DNA of 64,000 nt from the NCBI RefSeq assembly GCF_033095865.1, contig NZ_AP019365.1:564001-628000 (forward strand). Reading direction: 5' to 3'. The position numbers and the translations under genes are program-made. A model generated the notes under the pieces. That model was not told the DNA's origin and did no database searches. It worked only from the letters and a program-made list of their open reading frames with translations. Positions 9,424 to 20,662 of this stretch are shown here, one piece after another (position 1 is the first letter of the stretch; every line of letters starts with the position of its first letter). The DNA comes from Pseudomonas sp. KU43P. GTDB taxonomy: Bacteria; Pseudomonadota; Gammaproteobacteria; Pseudomonadales; Pseudomonadaceae.

Positions 9424-10857
9424 ATGCGCATACGCGCACTGGTCGCTGTCGTTGGGCTGCTGCTGACAGCGGTGACCGTTGACGCTCTGGCCGTCACGCA
9501 AGTCAAGAGCATGCGCCTGTGGCGCGCGCCGGACAACACACGGCTGGTCTTCGACCTTTCTGGCCCGGTGCAGCATAGCGTCTTCACCCTGAGCGCGCCC
9601 GATCGCCTGGTGATCGACATCAACGGTGCGACCTTGGCCGCCCCGCTGAACGTGTCCACCTCGAACACGCCGATCAGCAGTGTGCGTTCTGCCCAGCGCA
9701 CGCCCACCGACTTGCGGGTGGTGGTCGACCTGAAGAAGTCGGTCACACCGAAAAGCTTCACCCTGGCGCCCAACGCCCAGTATGGCAATCGCCTGGTGGT
9801 CGACCTGTACGACCAGGAGTCCGATGCCATCGCGGCCACCACGCCACCGCCAGCGCCTGCACCAGTACCTACCCCGGCGACCACCCCTGCGGTGCCGGTC
9901 AGCCCGGCACAGCCTGCGATCAAGCTGCCGCCGGTGCCAGCCGGCAAGCGCGACATCGTGGTTGCCATCGACGCCGGTCACGGTGGCGAAGACCCGGGTG
10001 CCTCCGGCTCGCGCGGCCAGCACGAAAAAGACATCGTGCTGCAGATCGCCAAGGAACTGCAGCGCCAGATCAACACCGAGAAGGGCTACCGCGCCGAGCT
10101 GACCCGTACCGGTGACTACTTCATCCCGCTGCGCAAGCGCACGGAGATTGCTCGCAAGAAGGGCGCCGACCTGTTCATCTCGATTCACGCCGACGCCGCG
10201 CCGTCGCGGGCCGCCTTTGGTGCCTCGGTGTTCGCCCTTTCCGACCGTGGTGCCACCTCCGAGACCGCACGCTGGCTGGCCGATACGGAAAACCGCTCCG
10301 ACCTGATCGGCGGTGCCGGCAATGTCAGCCTCGATGACAAAGATCGCATGCTGGCCGGCGTACTGCTCGACCTGTCGATGACTGCCACGCTCAGCTCCAG
10401 CCTCAACGTCGGGCAGAAGGTGCTCGGCAACATGGGTCGGGTCACTTCGTTGCACAAGCAGCGTGTCGAGCAGGCGGGCTTCATGGTGCTGAAATCGCCG
10501 GACATTCCGTCGATCCTCGTTGAAACCGGGTTCATCTCGAACAACAACGAAGCCGCCAAGCTGGCCACTGCGAGCCACCAGCAGGCCCTGGCCCGCTCGA
10601 TCCATACCGGTGTGCGGCAGTACTTCCAGCAAAACCCGCCGCCTGGCACCTACGTCGCCTGGCTGCGCGACAGTGGCAAGATTGCCCAGGGCCCGCGTGA
10701 CCATACCGTGCGCCCTGGCGAAACCCTGGCGATGATCGCCGTGCGCTATCAGGTCAGCGTACCCAACCTGCGCAGCAGCAATAGCCTCAAGAGCGATGAG
10801 CTGAAGGTTGGCCAGCACCTCACGATCCCTGCCACCACCCTGGCCTCACAGCAATGA
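9424..10857 (+). CDS. amiB: N-acetylmuramoyl-L-alanine amidase
   Basis: 477 residues. Signal peptide (about 1-23), AMIN domain for septal targeting (about 25-130), a Pro/Ala linker (about 140-175), amidase_3 catalytic domain ([12 protein letters not shown] with zinc ligands, then ISIHADA and VETGFISN) and a C-terminal LysM domain (about 430-475, beginning [13 protein letters not shown]). It cleaves the peptide stem from glycan during cell separation. The LysM addition is usual for Pseudomonas AmiB. Overlaps mutL by four bases. Confidence 0.95.
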   Translation: MRIRALVAVVGLLLTAVTVDALAVTQVKSMRLWRAPDNTRLVFDLSGPVQHSVFTLSAPDRLVIDINGATLAAPLNVSTSNTPISSVRSAQRTPTDLRVVVDLKKSVTPKSFTLAPNAQYGNRLVVDLYDQESDAIAATTPPPAPAPVPTPATTPAVPVSPAQPAIKLPPVPAGKRDIVVAIDAGHGGEDPGASGSRGQHEKDIVLQIAKELQRQINTEKGYRAELTRTGDYFIPLRKRTEIARKKGADLFISIHADAAPSRAAFGASVFALSDRGATSETARWLADTENRSDLIGGAGNVSLDDKDRMLAGVLLDLSMTATLSSSLNVGQKVLGNMGRVTSLHKQRVEQAGFMVLKSPDIPSILVETGFISNNNEAAKLATASHQQALARSIHTGVRQYFQQNPPPGTYVAWLRDSGKIAQGPRDHTVRPGETLAMIAVRYQVSVPNLRSSNSLKSDELKVGQHLTIPATTLASQQ

Positions 10858-12752
10858 GCGGCGGTTCGCGCATCCAGCTGCTGAGCCCGCGGCTGGCTAA
10901 CCAGATTGCTGCGGGCGAGGTGGTCGAGCGCCCGGCTTCGGTGGCCAAGGAGCTGCTGGAAAACAGCCTCGATTCCGGTGCCCGGCGCATCGATGTCGAG
11001 GTCGAGCAGGGCGGCGTCAAGCTGCTGCGGGTGCGCGACGATGGTAGCGGTATCTCCGCCGACGACCTGCCGCTGGCCCTTGCCCGTCACGCCACCAGCA
11101 AGATTCGCGAACTGGAAGACCTTGAAGGCGTGCTGAGCCTCGGCTTCCGTGGTGAGGCCCTGGCGTCCATCAGTTCGGTCGCGCGCCTGACCCTGACCTC
11201 GCGTACTGCCGCCGCCAGCGAAGCCTGGCAGGTCGAGACCGAAGGGCGTGACATGACGCCGCGGGTGCAGCCCGCCGCGCATCCGGTCGGCACCTCAGTG
11301 GAAGTGCGCGATCTGTTCTTCAATACCCCGGCCCGGCGCAAGTTCCTCAAGGCCGAGAAGACCGAATTCGATCACCTGCAGGAAGTCATTCGGCGCCTGG
11401 CCTTGGCCCGCTTCGATGTCGGCTTCCATCTGCGCCATAACGGCAAAAGCATTCTCAGCCTGCACGAAGCGCACGATGAAACAGCCCGTGCACGAAGAGT
11501 CGGTGCCATCTGTGGCCCAGGTTTCATGGAGCAGGCGCTGCCCATCGACGTCGAGCGCAATGGCCTGCGCCTGTGGGGCTGGGTCGGTTTGCCGACGTTC
11601 TCGCGCAGCCAGGCCGACCTGCAGTATTTCTTCGTCAATGGCCGAGCGGTACGCGACAAGCTGGTCGCCCACGCCGTGCGCCAGGCCTATCGCGATGTGC
11701 TGTTCAACGGGCGTCACCCGACCTTCGTGCTGTTCCTCGAGCTTGAGCCCAACGGCGTCGACGTCAACGTGCACCCGACCAAGCACGAAGTGCGTTTCCG
11801 CGAAGGGCGGTCGGTGCACGACTTCCTCTACGGCACTTTGCACCGTGCCCTGGCCGATGTTCGCCCGGAAGACCAGTTGGCGGCGCCTGCGGCGGCCGCC
11901 GAAATCGTTCGTCCGACCGGCCAGCAGGTCGGCGAGTTCGGCCCGCAGGGCGAGATGCGCCTGGCCACGCCGGTGCTCGAGCAGCCTCAGGCTTCCCAGT
12001 TTGCAGTGTCCAATGGCGGCAGTGGCGCAGGCTATCAGTACCAGTACACCCCGCGCCCGTCGCAGCCGCTGCCGACGGCTGAGACCCAGGCGGTCTACCG
12101 CGAGTTCTACAAGCCGTTGAACGACGGTGCTGCGGCGCCTGCGACGCTTCCCGAAAGCCAGGGCGACATACCGCCGCTGGGCTATGCGCTGGCGCAGCTC
12201 AAGGGTATCTACATCCTCGCCGAAAACGCCGTCGGCCTGGTGCTGGTGGACATGCATGCCGCCCACGAGCGCATCATGTACGAGCGCCTCAAGGTGGCGA
12301 TGGCCAGCGAAGGCCTCAGCGGCCAGCCGTTGTTGGTCCCAGAGACGCTAGCGCTGAGCCAGCGCGAGGCCGATTGCGCCGAAGAGCATGGGCAGTGGTT
12401 CCAGCGTCTGGGTTTCGAGTTGCAGCGCCTGGGCCCTGAAACCCTGGCGATCCGCCAGATTCCAGCCTTGCTCAAGCAAGCCGAGGCCAACCGCCTGGTC
12501 CAGGACGTGCTCGCCGACCTGATGGAATACGGCACCAGCGACCGCATTCAAGCGCATTTGAACGAACTGCTCGGCACCATGGCCTGCCACGGCGCAGTGC
12601 GCGCCAATCGGCGCCTGGCCATCCCCGAGATGAACGCCCTGCTGCGCGACATGGAAAACACAGAGCGCAGCGGCCAGTGCAACCACGGCCGACCGACCTG
12701 GACCCAGATGGGCCTGGACGACCTGGACAAACTTTTCCTGCGCGGTCGATGA
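10854..12752 (+). CDS. mutL: DNA mismatch repair protein MutL
   Basis: 632 residues. N-terminal GHKL ATPase with [12 protein letters not shown] (about 16-27), DDGSGI and GFRGEAL; a glutamine/proline-rich linker from about 345 to 430; C-terminal dimerisation domain. The C-terminal sequence [12 protein letters not shown] follows the spacing of the MutL endonuclease motif DQHA(X)2E(X)4E, with Met replacing Gln, which fits a nicking MutL in a bacterium lacking MutH. The start overlaps the amiB stop and miaA begins one base after its stop. Confidence 0.96.
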   Translation: MSGGSRIQLLSPRLANQIAAGEVVERPASVAKELLENSLDSGARRIDVEVEQGGVKLLRVRDDGSGISADDLPLALARHATSKIRELEDLEGVLSLGFRGEALASISSVARLTLTSRTAAASEAWQVETEGRDMTPRVQPAAHPVGTSVEVRDLFFNTPARRKFLKAEKTEFDHLQEVIRRLALARFDVGFHLRHNGKSILSLHEAHDETARARRVGAICGPGFMEQALPIDVERNGLRLWGWVGLPTFSRSQADLQYFFVNGRAVRDKLVAHAVRQAYRDVLFNGRHPTFVLFLELEPNGVDVNVHPTKHEVRFREGRSVHDFLYGTLHRALADVRPEDQLAAPAAAAEIVRPTGQQVGEFGPQGEMRLATPVLEQPQASQFAVSNGGSGAGYQYQYTPRPSQPLPTAETQAVYREFYKPLNDGAAAPATLPESQGDIPPLGYALAQLKGIYILAENAVGLVLVDMHAAHERIMYERLKVAMASEGLSGQPLLVPETLALSQREADCAEEHGQWFQRLGFELQRLGPETLAIRQIPALLKQAEANRLVQDVLADLMEYGTSDRIQAHLNELLGTMACHGAVRANRRLAIPEMNALLRDMENTERSGQCNHGRPTWTQMGLDDLDKLFLRGR

Positions 12753-12753
12753 C

Positions 12754-13725
12754 ATGAGCGGCAAGCCCCCAGCAATATTTCTCATGGGCCCGACGGCGGC
12801 CGGCAAGACCGATCTGGCCATCGAGCTGACCAAGGTGCTGCCCTGCGAGCTGATCAGTGTCGATTCGGCGCTGGTGTATCGCGGCATGGACATCGGTTCG
12901 GCCAAGCCTTCCAAGGAAATCCTGGCCGCCCATCCGCACCGCTTGATCGACATTCGCGACCCGGCCGAAAGCTATTCGGCAGCGCAGTTCCGCGCCGATG
13001 CCCTGCAAGCTATGGCCGAGATCACCTCGCGCGGCAAGATTCCGCTGCTGGTCGGCGGCACCATGCTCTATTACAAGGCGCTGATCGATGGCCTCGCGGA
13101 CATGCCGGCAGCCGATGCCGCGGTGCGCGCGGAGCTGGAGGCCCAGGCCCAGGCGCTGGGCCTGGCCGAACTGCACCGGCAACTGGCAGAAGTGGACCCG
13201 GAGTCGGCGGCCCGCATTCACCCCAACGACCCGCAGCGGCTGATCCGTGCGCTGGAGGTGTACCGGGTGAGTGGTGAGAGCATGACGGCCCATCGCCAGC
13301 GTCAATTCGCGGAAAGTCGCGGGCCAGACGCAGGCGCTGACACACATTTGCCCTATACTGTCGCGAGTTTGGCAATTGCTCCTACAGATCGTCACATTTT
13401 GCATCAGCGAATTGCGCTACGATTTGCGCAGATGTTGGAACAGGGCTTCGTCGACGAGGTCCGATCGCTGCGAGCCAGAAGTGACTTGCACGCCGGGCTG
13501 CCGTCTATACGGGCAGTGGGTTATCGGCAGGCCTGGGACTACCTCGACGGCAAGCTGACTGAGAATGAGATGCGAGAACGCGGTATCATTGCCACCCGAC
13601 AGCTTGCCAAGCGGCAGTTCACCTGGTTGCGTGGTTGGCCCGACGTACATTGGCTCGACAGCCTGGCCTGCGACAATCTGTCCCGCACCTTGAAATACCT
13701 TGGGGCCGTCTCCATATTGAGCTGA
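12754..13725 (+). CDS. miaA: tRNA dimethylallyltransferase
   Basis: 323 residues. P-loop [12 protein letters not shown] at about 10-21, the substrate motif [14 protein letters not shown] and [10 protein letters not shown] near 105. It adds the isopentenyl group to A37 of tRNAs reading UNN codons. Part of the conserved amiB-mutL-miaA-hfq-hflX-hflKC superoperon; about 95 bases separate it from hfq, where hfq-specific promoters commonly lie. Confidence 0.96.
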   Translation: MSGKPPAIFLMGPTAAGKTDLAIELTKVLPCELISVDSALVYRGMDIGSAKPSKEILAAHPHRLIDIRDPAESYSAAQFRADALQAMAEITSRGKIPLLVGGTMLYYKALIDGLADMPAADAAVRAELEAQAQALGLAELHRQLAEVDPESAARIHPNDPQRLIRALEVYRVSGESMTAHRQRQFAESRGPDAGADTHLPYTVASLAIAPTDRHILHQRIALRFAQMLEQGFVDEVRSLRARSDLHAGLPSIRAVGYRQAWDYLDGKLTENEMRERGIIATRQLAKRQFTWLRGWPDVHWLDSLACDNLSRTLKYLGAVSILS

Positions 13726-13819
13726 GTCCCTGCTGATTGCCGTCTATTCTTGCGAAGGGGCGGCACAACTTATCGATTTCTTTGATTTTCTACTATTGAT
13801 CCTTACAGGAGTGCGGCAT

Positions 13820-14080
13820 ATGTCAAAAGGGCATTCGCTACAAGACCCTTACTTGAACACCTTGAGAAAAGAAAAGGTCCCGGTTTCGATCTATCTGGTC
13901 AACGGGATCAAGCTGCAGGGCTCGATCGAATCCTTCGACCAGTTCGTGGTACTGCTGAAGAACACCGTCAGCCAGATGGTCTACAAGCACGCCATTTCGA
14001 CCGTGGTTCCTGCGCGTCCGGTTCGCCTGCCTAGCCCGTCCGATTCCGAACACGGTGACAGCGAGCCAGGCAACGCCTGA
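13820..14080 (+). CDS. hfq: RNA chaperone Hfq
   Basis: 86 residues from ATG 13820, preceded by AGGAG. An ATG 24 bases upstream would add eight non-conserved residues and is rejected. Sm1 ([20 protein letters not shown]) and Sm2 (the YKHAISTV signature) motifs are intact; the acidic, flexible C-terminal tail is short as in Pseudomonas. It forms hexamers that pair small RNAs with mRNAs and, with Crc, represses catabolic mRNAs. Confidence 0.98.
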   Translation: MSKGHSLQDPYLNTLRKEKVPVSIYLVNGIKLQGSIESFDQFVVLLKNTVSQMVYKHAISTVVPARPVRLPSPSDSEHGDSEPGNA

Positions 14081-14092
14081 TAGGAGCCTGCA

Positions 14093-15394
14093 TTGTTCTT
14101 TGAGCGCCACGGTGGTGGTGAGCGAGCGCTGCTCGTTCACTTGGAAGGTCAGAACCCTGAGGCGCGCGAAGATCCGCAGGAGTTTCAGGAACTGGCATTG
14201 TCGGCCGGCGCCGACATCGTCTCGTTGGTCACGGTGGCACGGCATCAGCCTACCGCCAAATACCTGATTGGCAGCGGCAAGGTCGAGGAATTGCGCGACC
14301 TGGTCAAAGCCGAACAGGTAGACCTGGTGATTTTCAATCACACCCTCACGCCCAGTCAGGAGCGCAACCTCGAACGTGTCTTCGAGTGTCGCGTGCTCGA
14401 CCGTACCGGGCTGATCCTCGATATCTTCGCCCAGCGGGCGCGTACCCATGAAGGCAAGCTGCAGGTCGAACTGGCCCAGCTCGAGCACATGAGCACGCGG
14501 CTGGTGCGCGGCTGGACCCACCTTGAGCGTCAGAAGGGTGGTATCGGCTTGCGCGGCCCGGGTGAAACCCAGCTTGAAACCGACCGTCGCTTGCTGCGGG
14601 TGCGCCTGCGGCAGATCAAGGGGCGCCTGGAAAAGGTCCGCAGCCAGCGTGAGCAGGCTCGCCGTGGCCGCCGCCGCGCGGATATCCCGTCGGTTTCGCT
14701 GGTGGGCTACACCAACGCCGGCAAGTCCACGCTGTTCAACGCCCTGACCGAATCCGAGGTCTACGCCGCCGACCAATTGTTCGCCACCCTCGACCCGACC
14801 CTGCGCCGGCTCGAGCTCAACGACCTTGGGCCGATCGTGCTGGCCGACACCGTGGGCTTCATTCGTCACCTGCCACACAAGCTGGTCGAGGCTTTTCGGG
14901 CTACGCTCGAAGAGTCGAGCAACTCCGACCTGCTGCTGCACGTGATCGACGCCCATGAGCCGGAGCGTATGGAGCAGATCGAGCAGGTGCTGGCGGTATT
15001 GGGCGAGATCGGTGCCGAAGGCTTGCCGATCCTCGAGGTCTATAACAAACTCGACCTGCTTGAAGATGTCGAGCCACAGATCCAGCGCAACGCCGATGGC
15101 AAGCCGGAGCGGGTCTGGGTATCGGCACGCGATGGACGTGGCCTGGAGCTGGTCGGTCAGGCGATTGCCGAGTTGCTGGGGGATGATCTGTTTGTCGGTA
15201 CCCTGTGTCTGGAGCAGCGTTTTGCCCGCTTGCGCGCGCAATTCTTTGCCCTGGGTGCCGTGCAGAGTGAGGAGCATGACGAAGAAGGGCGCAGCCTGCT
15301 GAGTGTGCGATTGCCCATGGTCGAATTGAATCGCCTGGTCAGCCGTGAAGGCATGGAGCCGCAAGTGTTTGTCGAGCAACACACTTTGCAATAA
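14093..15394 (+). CDS. hflX: Ribosome-associated GTPase HflX
   Basis: 433 residues from a TTG start 12 bases after hfq, with GGAG upstream. HflX N-terminal domain and glycine-rich linker (GGIGLRGPGETQLE), then the G domain with GYTNAGKSTLFN (about 204-215), DTVGFIRHLP and NKLD. HflX splits stalled or heat-damaged 70S ribosomes. A perfect 9-bp hairpin lies just after the stop, before hflK. Confidence 0.95.
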   Translation: MFFERHGGGERALLVHLEGQNPEAREDPQEFQELALSAGADIVSLVTVARHQPTAKYLIGSGKVEELRDLVKAEQVDLVIFNHTLTPSQERNLERVFECRVLDRTGLILDIFAQRARTHEGKLQVELAQLEHMSTRLVRGWTHLERQKGGIGLRGPGETQLETDRRLLRVRLRQIKGRLEKVRSQREQARRGRRRADIPSVSLVGYTNAGKSTLFNALTESEVYAADQLFATLDPTLRRLELNDLGPIVLADTVGFIRHLPHKLVEAFRATLEESSNSDLLLHVIDAHEPERMEQIEQVLAVLGEIGAEGLPILEVYNKLDLLEDVEPQIQRNADGKPERVWVSARDGRGLELVGQAIAELLGDDLFVGTLCLEQRFARLRAQFFALGAVQSEEHDEEGRSLLSVRLPMVELNRLVSREGMEPQVFVEQHTLQ

Positions 15395-15396
15395 AT

Positions 15397-15416
15397 GCCC
15401 GGCGAGGTCGCCGGGC
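15397..15416 (+). other. Intergenic hairpin between hflX and hflK
   Basis: GCCCGGCGA (15397-15405), two-base loop GG, TCGCCGGGC (15408-15416): a perfect 9-bp stem three bases after the hflX stop, without a T run. It could act as a processing or mRNA-stability element inside the operon rather than as a terminator. Confidence 0.4.
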
Positions 15417-15490
15417 GGCAGTGGCAGGCATTCTGTAGCATTGGACGGCGCGCCGTGGGCGCGTCTTTGCTTTATCAGATGGAGAGCGCT

Positions 15491-16672
15491 ATGGCTTGGA
15501 ACGAGCCGGGTGGCAACTCGAACAATCAGGATCCCTGGGGCGGCCGCCGTGGTGGCGGCGGCGGTGGTGGCGATAAAAAAGGCCCGCCGGATCTGGACGA
15601 GGCCTTCCGCAAACTGCAGGACAGCCTGAACGGCATGTTCGGCAGTGGCAAGAAACGTGGCGGCGGTGACCGCAATGTCGGCAAGGGCGGAGGCTATGGC
15701 CTGCTGGGCATCGGCCTGGCGGTACTGGCCGCCATCTGGCTGTACAGCGCCGTGTACGTGGTCGACGAGCAGGAGCAGGCCGTCGTGCTGCGCTTCGGCA
15801 AGTACTATGAGACGGTCGGTCCCGGCCTGAACATCTACTTCCCGCCAATCGATCGCAAGTACATGGAAAACGTCACGCGCGAGCGTGCCTATACCAAGCA
15901 GGGCCAGATGCTCACCGAAGACGAGAACATCGTCGAGGTGCCGCTGACCGTCCAGTACAAGATCAGCAACCTGCAGGACTTCGTGCTCAACGTCGACCAG
16001 CCCGAGGTGAGCTTGCAGCATGCCACCGACAGCGCCCTGCGCCACGTGGTGGGTTCCACTTCGATGGACCAGGTGCTGACCGAAGGCCGTGAGCAGATGG
16101 CCGTGGATATCCGCGAACGCCTGCAGCGCTTCCTCGACAACTACCGTACCGGTATCACCGTCACCCAGGTCAACGTACAGAGCGCGGCAGCCCCGCGTGA
16201 AGTGCAGGAAGCCTTCGACGACGTGATCCGTGCCCGTGAAGACGAGCAACGTGCCCGCAACCAGGCCGAATCCTACGCCAACGGCGTTGTGCCGGAAGCC
16301 CGTGGTCAGGCCCAGCGCATCATCGAGGACGCCAACGGTTACCGCGACGAAGTCATCGCCCGTGCCAAGGGTGAGGCGGACCGCTTCACCAAGCTGGTCG
16401 GCGAATACCGCAAGGCACCTGACGTGACCCGTCAGCGTCTGTACCTGGAGACCATGCAAGAGGTCTACAGCAATTCGAGCAAGGTCCTGGTGGCGACCAA
16501 GGACGGGCAGAACAACCTGCTCTACCTGCCGCTGGACAAGATGGTCGAAGGCAGCCGCAACACGTCCGCGCCGGTCACCAGCGCAAGCCCGTCGGCCAAC
16601 GACGCGGCAGCGCGTGCAGCGCAGGACTTGCAACAGCAACAGCAGCAGCTGCGTACTAGGGAGAGCCGCTGA
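15491..16672 (+). CDS. hflK: FtsH protease modulator HflK
   Basis: 393 residues from ATG 15491 (MAWNEPGGNSNNQDPWGGRR). The Gly/Asn-rich N-terminus is followed by one membrane helix (about 75-95), an SPFH/band-7 domain starting near VVDEQEQAVVLRFGKY, a coiled coil (about 240-300) and a Gln-rich tail. With HflC it forms the large inner-membrane cage around FtsH and limits proteolysis. The stop overlaps the hflC start (TGATG arrangement). Confidence 0.95.
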   Translation: MAWNEPGGNSNNQDPWGGRRGGGGGGGDKKGPPDLDEAFRKLQDSLNGMFGSGKKRGGGDRNVGKGGGYGLLGIGLAVLAAIWLYSAVYVVDEQEQAVVLRFGKYYETVGPGLNIYFPPIDRKYMENVTRERAYTKQGQMLTEDENIVEVPLTVQYKISNLQDFVLNVDQPEVSLQHATDSALRHVVGSTSMDQVLTEGREQMAVDIRERLQRFLDNYRTGITVTQVNVQSAAAPREVQEAFDDVIRAREDEQRARNQAESYANGVVPEARGQAQRIIEDANGYRDEVIARAKGEADRFTKLVGEYRKAPDVTRQRLYLETMQEVYSNSSKVLVATKDGQNNLLYLPLDKMVEGSRNTSAPVTSASPSANDAAARAAQDLQQQQQQLRTRESR

Positions 16673-17541
16673 TGAGCAATAAATCGCTGATCGCCCTGAT
16701 CGCCGCTGTGGTCCTGGCCGTGGTGGCCTGGAACAGCTTCTACATCGTGTCCCAGACCGAACGCGCGGTACTGCTGCAGTTTGGTCGTGTGGTCCAGGCT
16801 GATGTCCAGCCAGGCCTGCACGTGAAGGTTCCGTACGTGAACCAGGTGCGCAAGTTCGACGCCCGCCTGATGACCCTCGACGCCCCGACCCAGCGGTTCC
16901 TGACCCTGGAGAAGAAAGCGGTGATGGTCGACGCCTACGCCAAGTGGCGCGTCAAGGATGCCGAGCGCTTCTACACCGCCACCTCCGGCATGAAGCAGAT
17001 CGCCGACGAGCGTCTGTCTCGCCGCCTGGAAAGTGGCCTGCGTGACCAGTTCGGTAAACGTACCCTGCACGAGGTGGTCTCCGGTGAACGTGACGCGCTG
17101 ATGGCTGACATCACCGCCTCGCTGAACCGCATGGCCAGCAAGGAGCTGGGTATCGAGGTGGTCGACGTGCGCGTCAAGGCCATCGACCTGCCGAAGGAGG
17201 TCAACCGCAGCGTGTTCGATCGCATGAGCACTGAGCGTGAGCGCGAAGCCCGCGAGCATCGTGCCAAGGGTAACGAGCTGGCCGAAGGTATCCGTGCGGA
17301 TGCCGACCGTCAGCGCCGTGTACTGCTGGCCGAAGCCTATCGCGAAGCCGAGGAAACCCGCGGTGACGGCGACGCCCAGGCGGCCGCCATCTACGCCAAG
17401 GCCTACACCCAGGACGCCGATTTCTATGCGTTCTACCGTAGCCTGCAGGCGTATCGCGAGAGCTTCTCCAGCAAGAGCGACGTGCTGGTCCTGGATCCGA
17501 AGAACGAGTTCTTCCGTTTCCTCGACAAGAGCAAACCCTGA
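16672..17541 (+). CDS. hflC: FtsH protease modulator HflC
   Basis: 289 residues. N-terminal membrane helix (about 5-24), SPFH domain beginning VSQTERAVLLQFGRV, charged coiled coil (STEREREAREHRAKGNEL near 185-205) and a conserved end (KSDVLVLDPKNEFFRFL). Partner of HflK. No DUF2065 gene follows it before hisZ, whereas some other Pseudomonas and gammaproteobacterial genomes have one there. Confidence 0.96.
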   Translation: MSNKSLIALIAAVVLAVVAWNSFYIVSQTERAVLLQFGRVVQADVQPGLHVKVPYVNQVRKFDARLMTLDAPTQRFLTLEKKAVMVDAYAKWRVKDAERFYTATSGMKQIADERLSRRLESGLRDQFGKRTLHEVVSGERDALMADITASLNRMASKELGIEVVDVRVKAIDLPKEVNRSVFDRMSTEREREAREHRAKGNELAEGIRADADRQRRVLLAEAYREAEETRGDGDAQAAAIYAKAYTQDADFYAFYRSLQAYRESFSSKSDVLVLDPKNEFFRFLDKSKP

Positions 17542-17625
17542 TGTATTGAGGGGCGCATACCCCGCCTGGCAGCTAAAACACCGGGCGGGGTGCATCCTGA
17601 ATGAAAAGGGGTGTATGATGCGGCA

Positions 17626-17649
17626 GCCGGGAAATTTCCCGGCTTTTTT
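17626..17649 (+). terminator. Intrinsic terminator of the hfl operon
   Basis: Perfect palindrome GCCGGGAAATTTCCCGGC at 17626-17643 followed by TTTTTT at 17644-17649. A second hairpin without T run (ACCCCGCC at 17559-17566 with GGCGGGGT at 17584-17591) lies upstream of it. Together they separate hflC from hisZ. Confidence 0.85.
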
Positions 17650-17831
17650 GCGTCTGCAAGGTTGATTGGCAAACGGCCAGTTGACGGATTGGTCAGCTCG
17701 CAAGGCAATTCGAGGGTATTGGGTACGGTGGTGGCGCTGGGATCAGTGCTGCCCGCTGCTGTGCGCCAATGCCTGCTTCACTGACGGCTCGCCTGCAGGC
17801 AAGCCGCCCGGACCAGAGGGGAAATGGCGTA

Positions 17832-19019
17832 ATGGCAACGGTAGACCGCTGGCTGCTGCCAGATGGCATCGAGGAAGTACTGCCACCTGAGGCAGCGCGC
17901 ATCGAGATCGCGCGTCGGCAGGTGTTGGACCTGTTCCAGAGTTGGGGCTACGAACTGGTCGTCACCCCGCATATCGAGTACCTGGAGTCGCTGCTCACCG
18001 GCGCCGGCCAGGACCTGGACCAGCGCACCTTCAAGGTGGTCGACCCACAGTCCGGCCGCCTGATGGGCTTCCGCGCCGACTTCACCCCGCAGGTGGCGCG
18101 TATCGATGCCCATACCCTGCGCCGTGAAGGCCCGAGCCGTCTGTGCTACGCCGGCAGCGTGCTGCACGCCGAGCCGCGTGCCCTGTCCACCTCGCGCAGC
18201 CCCATCCAGCTGGGTGCCGAGCTGTACGGCGACGCCAGCCCCACCAGCGACGTCGAGGTCATCAGCCTGATGCTCGCCACGCTGCAGCTTACCGACGTCG
18301 CGGATGTGCACATGGACCTCGGCCATGTCGGCATCTACCGCGGCCTGGCGCGCGCCGCCGGCCTGTCGGGCGCCGTCGAGCAGCAGCTGTTCGACGCCCT
18401 GCAGCGCAAGTCGGTAGATGAGGTGCAGGCACTGACTGCCGACCTGCCGAAGGACCTGGGCAGCATGCTGCGCGCCCTGGTCGAGCTGTGCGGTGGCCGT
18501 GAAGTGCTGGCCGAGGCCCGTGTGCGCCTGGGCCGTGCCCCGGCCAGCGTGCTGGCGGCACTGGACGACCTGCTGGCGATCGCCGATCGCCTGGCTTCGC
18601 GTTACCCCGAGCTGCCGCTGTACTTCGACCTCGGCGAGCTGCGCGGCTACAACTACCACACCGGTGTGGTGTTCGCGGTGTTCGTGCCGGGCGAAGGTCA
18701 GTCGATCGCCCAGGGCGGTCGCTATGACGACATCGGTGCCGATTTCGGCCGGGCGCGCCCGGCCACTGGTTTCTCCACGGATTTGAAGACCCTGGTCACA
18801 CTGGGGCGAGCGGAGGTCGTATTGCCTTCTGGCGGCATCTGGATGCCGGACAGTGGCGACGCGGCCCTCTGGCAGCAGGTCTGCCAGTTGCGCAACGAGG
18901 GCCAGCGTGTGGTCCAGGCCCTGCCTGGCCAGCCGTTGAGTGCTGCTCTCGAGGCGGATTGTGATCGGCAATTGATTCAGCAAGACGGGCGCTGGCAGGT
19001 ACTGCCGCTGACCCAATGA
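17832..19019 (+). CDS. hisZ: ATP phosphoribosyltransferase regulatory subunit
   Basis: 395 residues from ATG 17832, giving [20 protein letters not shown]; the upstream in-frame ATG at 17769 lies before a better-placed ribosome-binding site and would add a non-conserved 21-residue extension. A class II histidyl-tRNA synthetase-like fold ([32 protein letters not shown]) without the anticodon-binding domain. HisZ partners the short-form HisG in the first step of histidine synthesis. purA follows 56 bases later, the usual Pseudomonas order. Confidence 0.94.
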   Translation: MATVDRWLLPDGIEEVLPPEAARIEIARRQVLDLFQSWGYELVVTPHIEYLESLLTGAGQDLDQRTFKVVDPQSGRLMGFRADFTPQVARIDAHTLRREGPSRLCYAGSVLHAEPRALSTSRSPIQLGAELYGDASPTSDVEVISLMLATLQLTDVADVHMDLGHVGIYRGLARAAGLSGAVEQQLFDALQRKSVDEVQALTADLPKDLGSMLRALVELCGGREVLAEARVRLGRAPASVLAALDDLLAIADRLASRYPELPLYFDLGELRGYNYHTGVVFAVFVPGEGQSIAQGGRYDDIGADFGRARPATGFSTDLKTLVTLGRAEVVLPSGGIWMPDSGDAALWQQVCQLRNEGQRVVQALPGQPLSAALEADCDRQLIQQDGRWQVLPLTQ

Positions 19020-19060
19020 GTTTCTGCGCCGGCAGTTGGCCGGCAACCAAGTTTGCGTGA

Positions 19061-20368
<1,308 letters not shown>

Positions 20369-20389
20369 TCCGCCTTCCAGGCTGATCTG

Positions 20390-20424
20390 ACGCCGTGGCC
20401 CTGAAAGGGGCCGCGGCGTTTTTG
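20390..20424 (+). terminator. Intrinsic terminator of purA
   Basis: ACGCCGTGGCCC (20390-20401) pairs with GGGCCGCGGCGT (20408-20419) across a six-base loop with one wobble pair, followed by TTTTTG. Confidence 0.85.
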
Positions 20425-20438
20425 TTTCTGTCTTCTGT

Positions 20439-20545
20439 CTGTACCGGCCCTATCGCCGGCAAGCCGGCTCCCACAAGATTTTCACTGCCGTGAAGGCGGT
20501 GGATTCTGTGTGGGAGCCGGCTTGCCGGCGATAGGGCCGGTACAG
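20439..20545. repeat. REP pair (P. putida type), perfect 37-bp arms
   Basis: Arms at 20439-20475 and 20509-20545 are exact inverted repeats of 37 bases, each carrying the REP core GCCGGCAAGCCGGCTCCCAC, separated by 33 bases. It lies between the purA terminator and the chemoreceptor gene. Confidence 0.9.
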
Positions 20546-20662
20546 ATCAAGCATTGCTGGACCTTGGCACATATCCCTGCTGCTCCCGGCACAACCCTTG
20601 CTGTAAGAAGTTTCTGTAGATGCCATCAAAATAATGGCGCCAGAATGCACGAGGGTTTCACC

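Noticed and set aside
13838..16639. 933-residue minus-strand open frame
   Set aside because: Antisense shadow over hfq, hflX and hflK, which are certain genes on the other strand.
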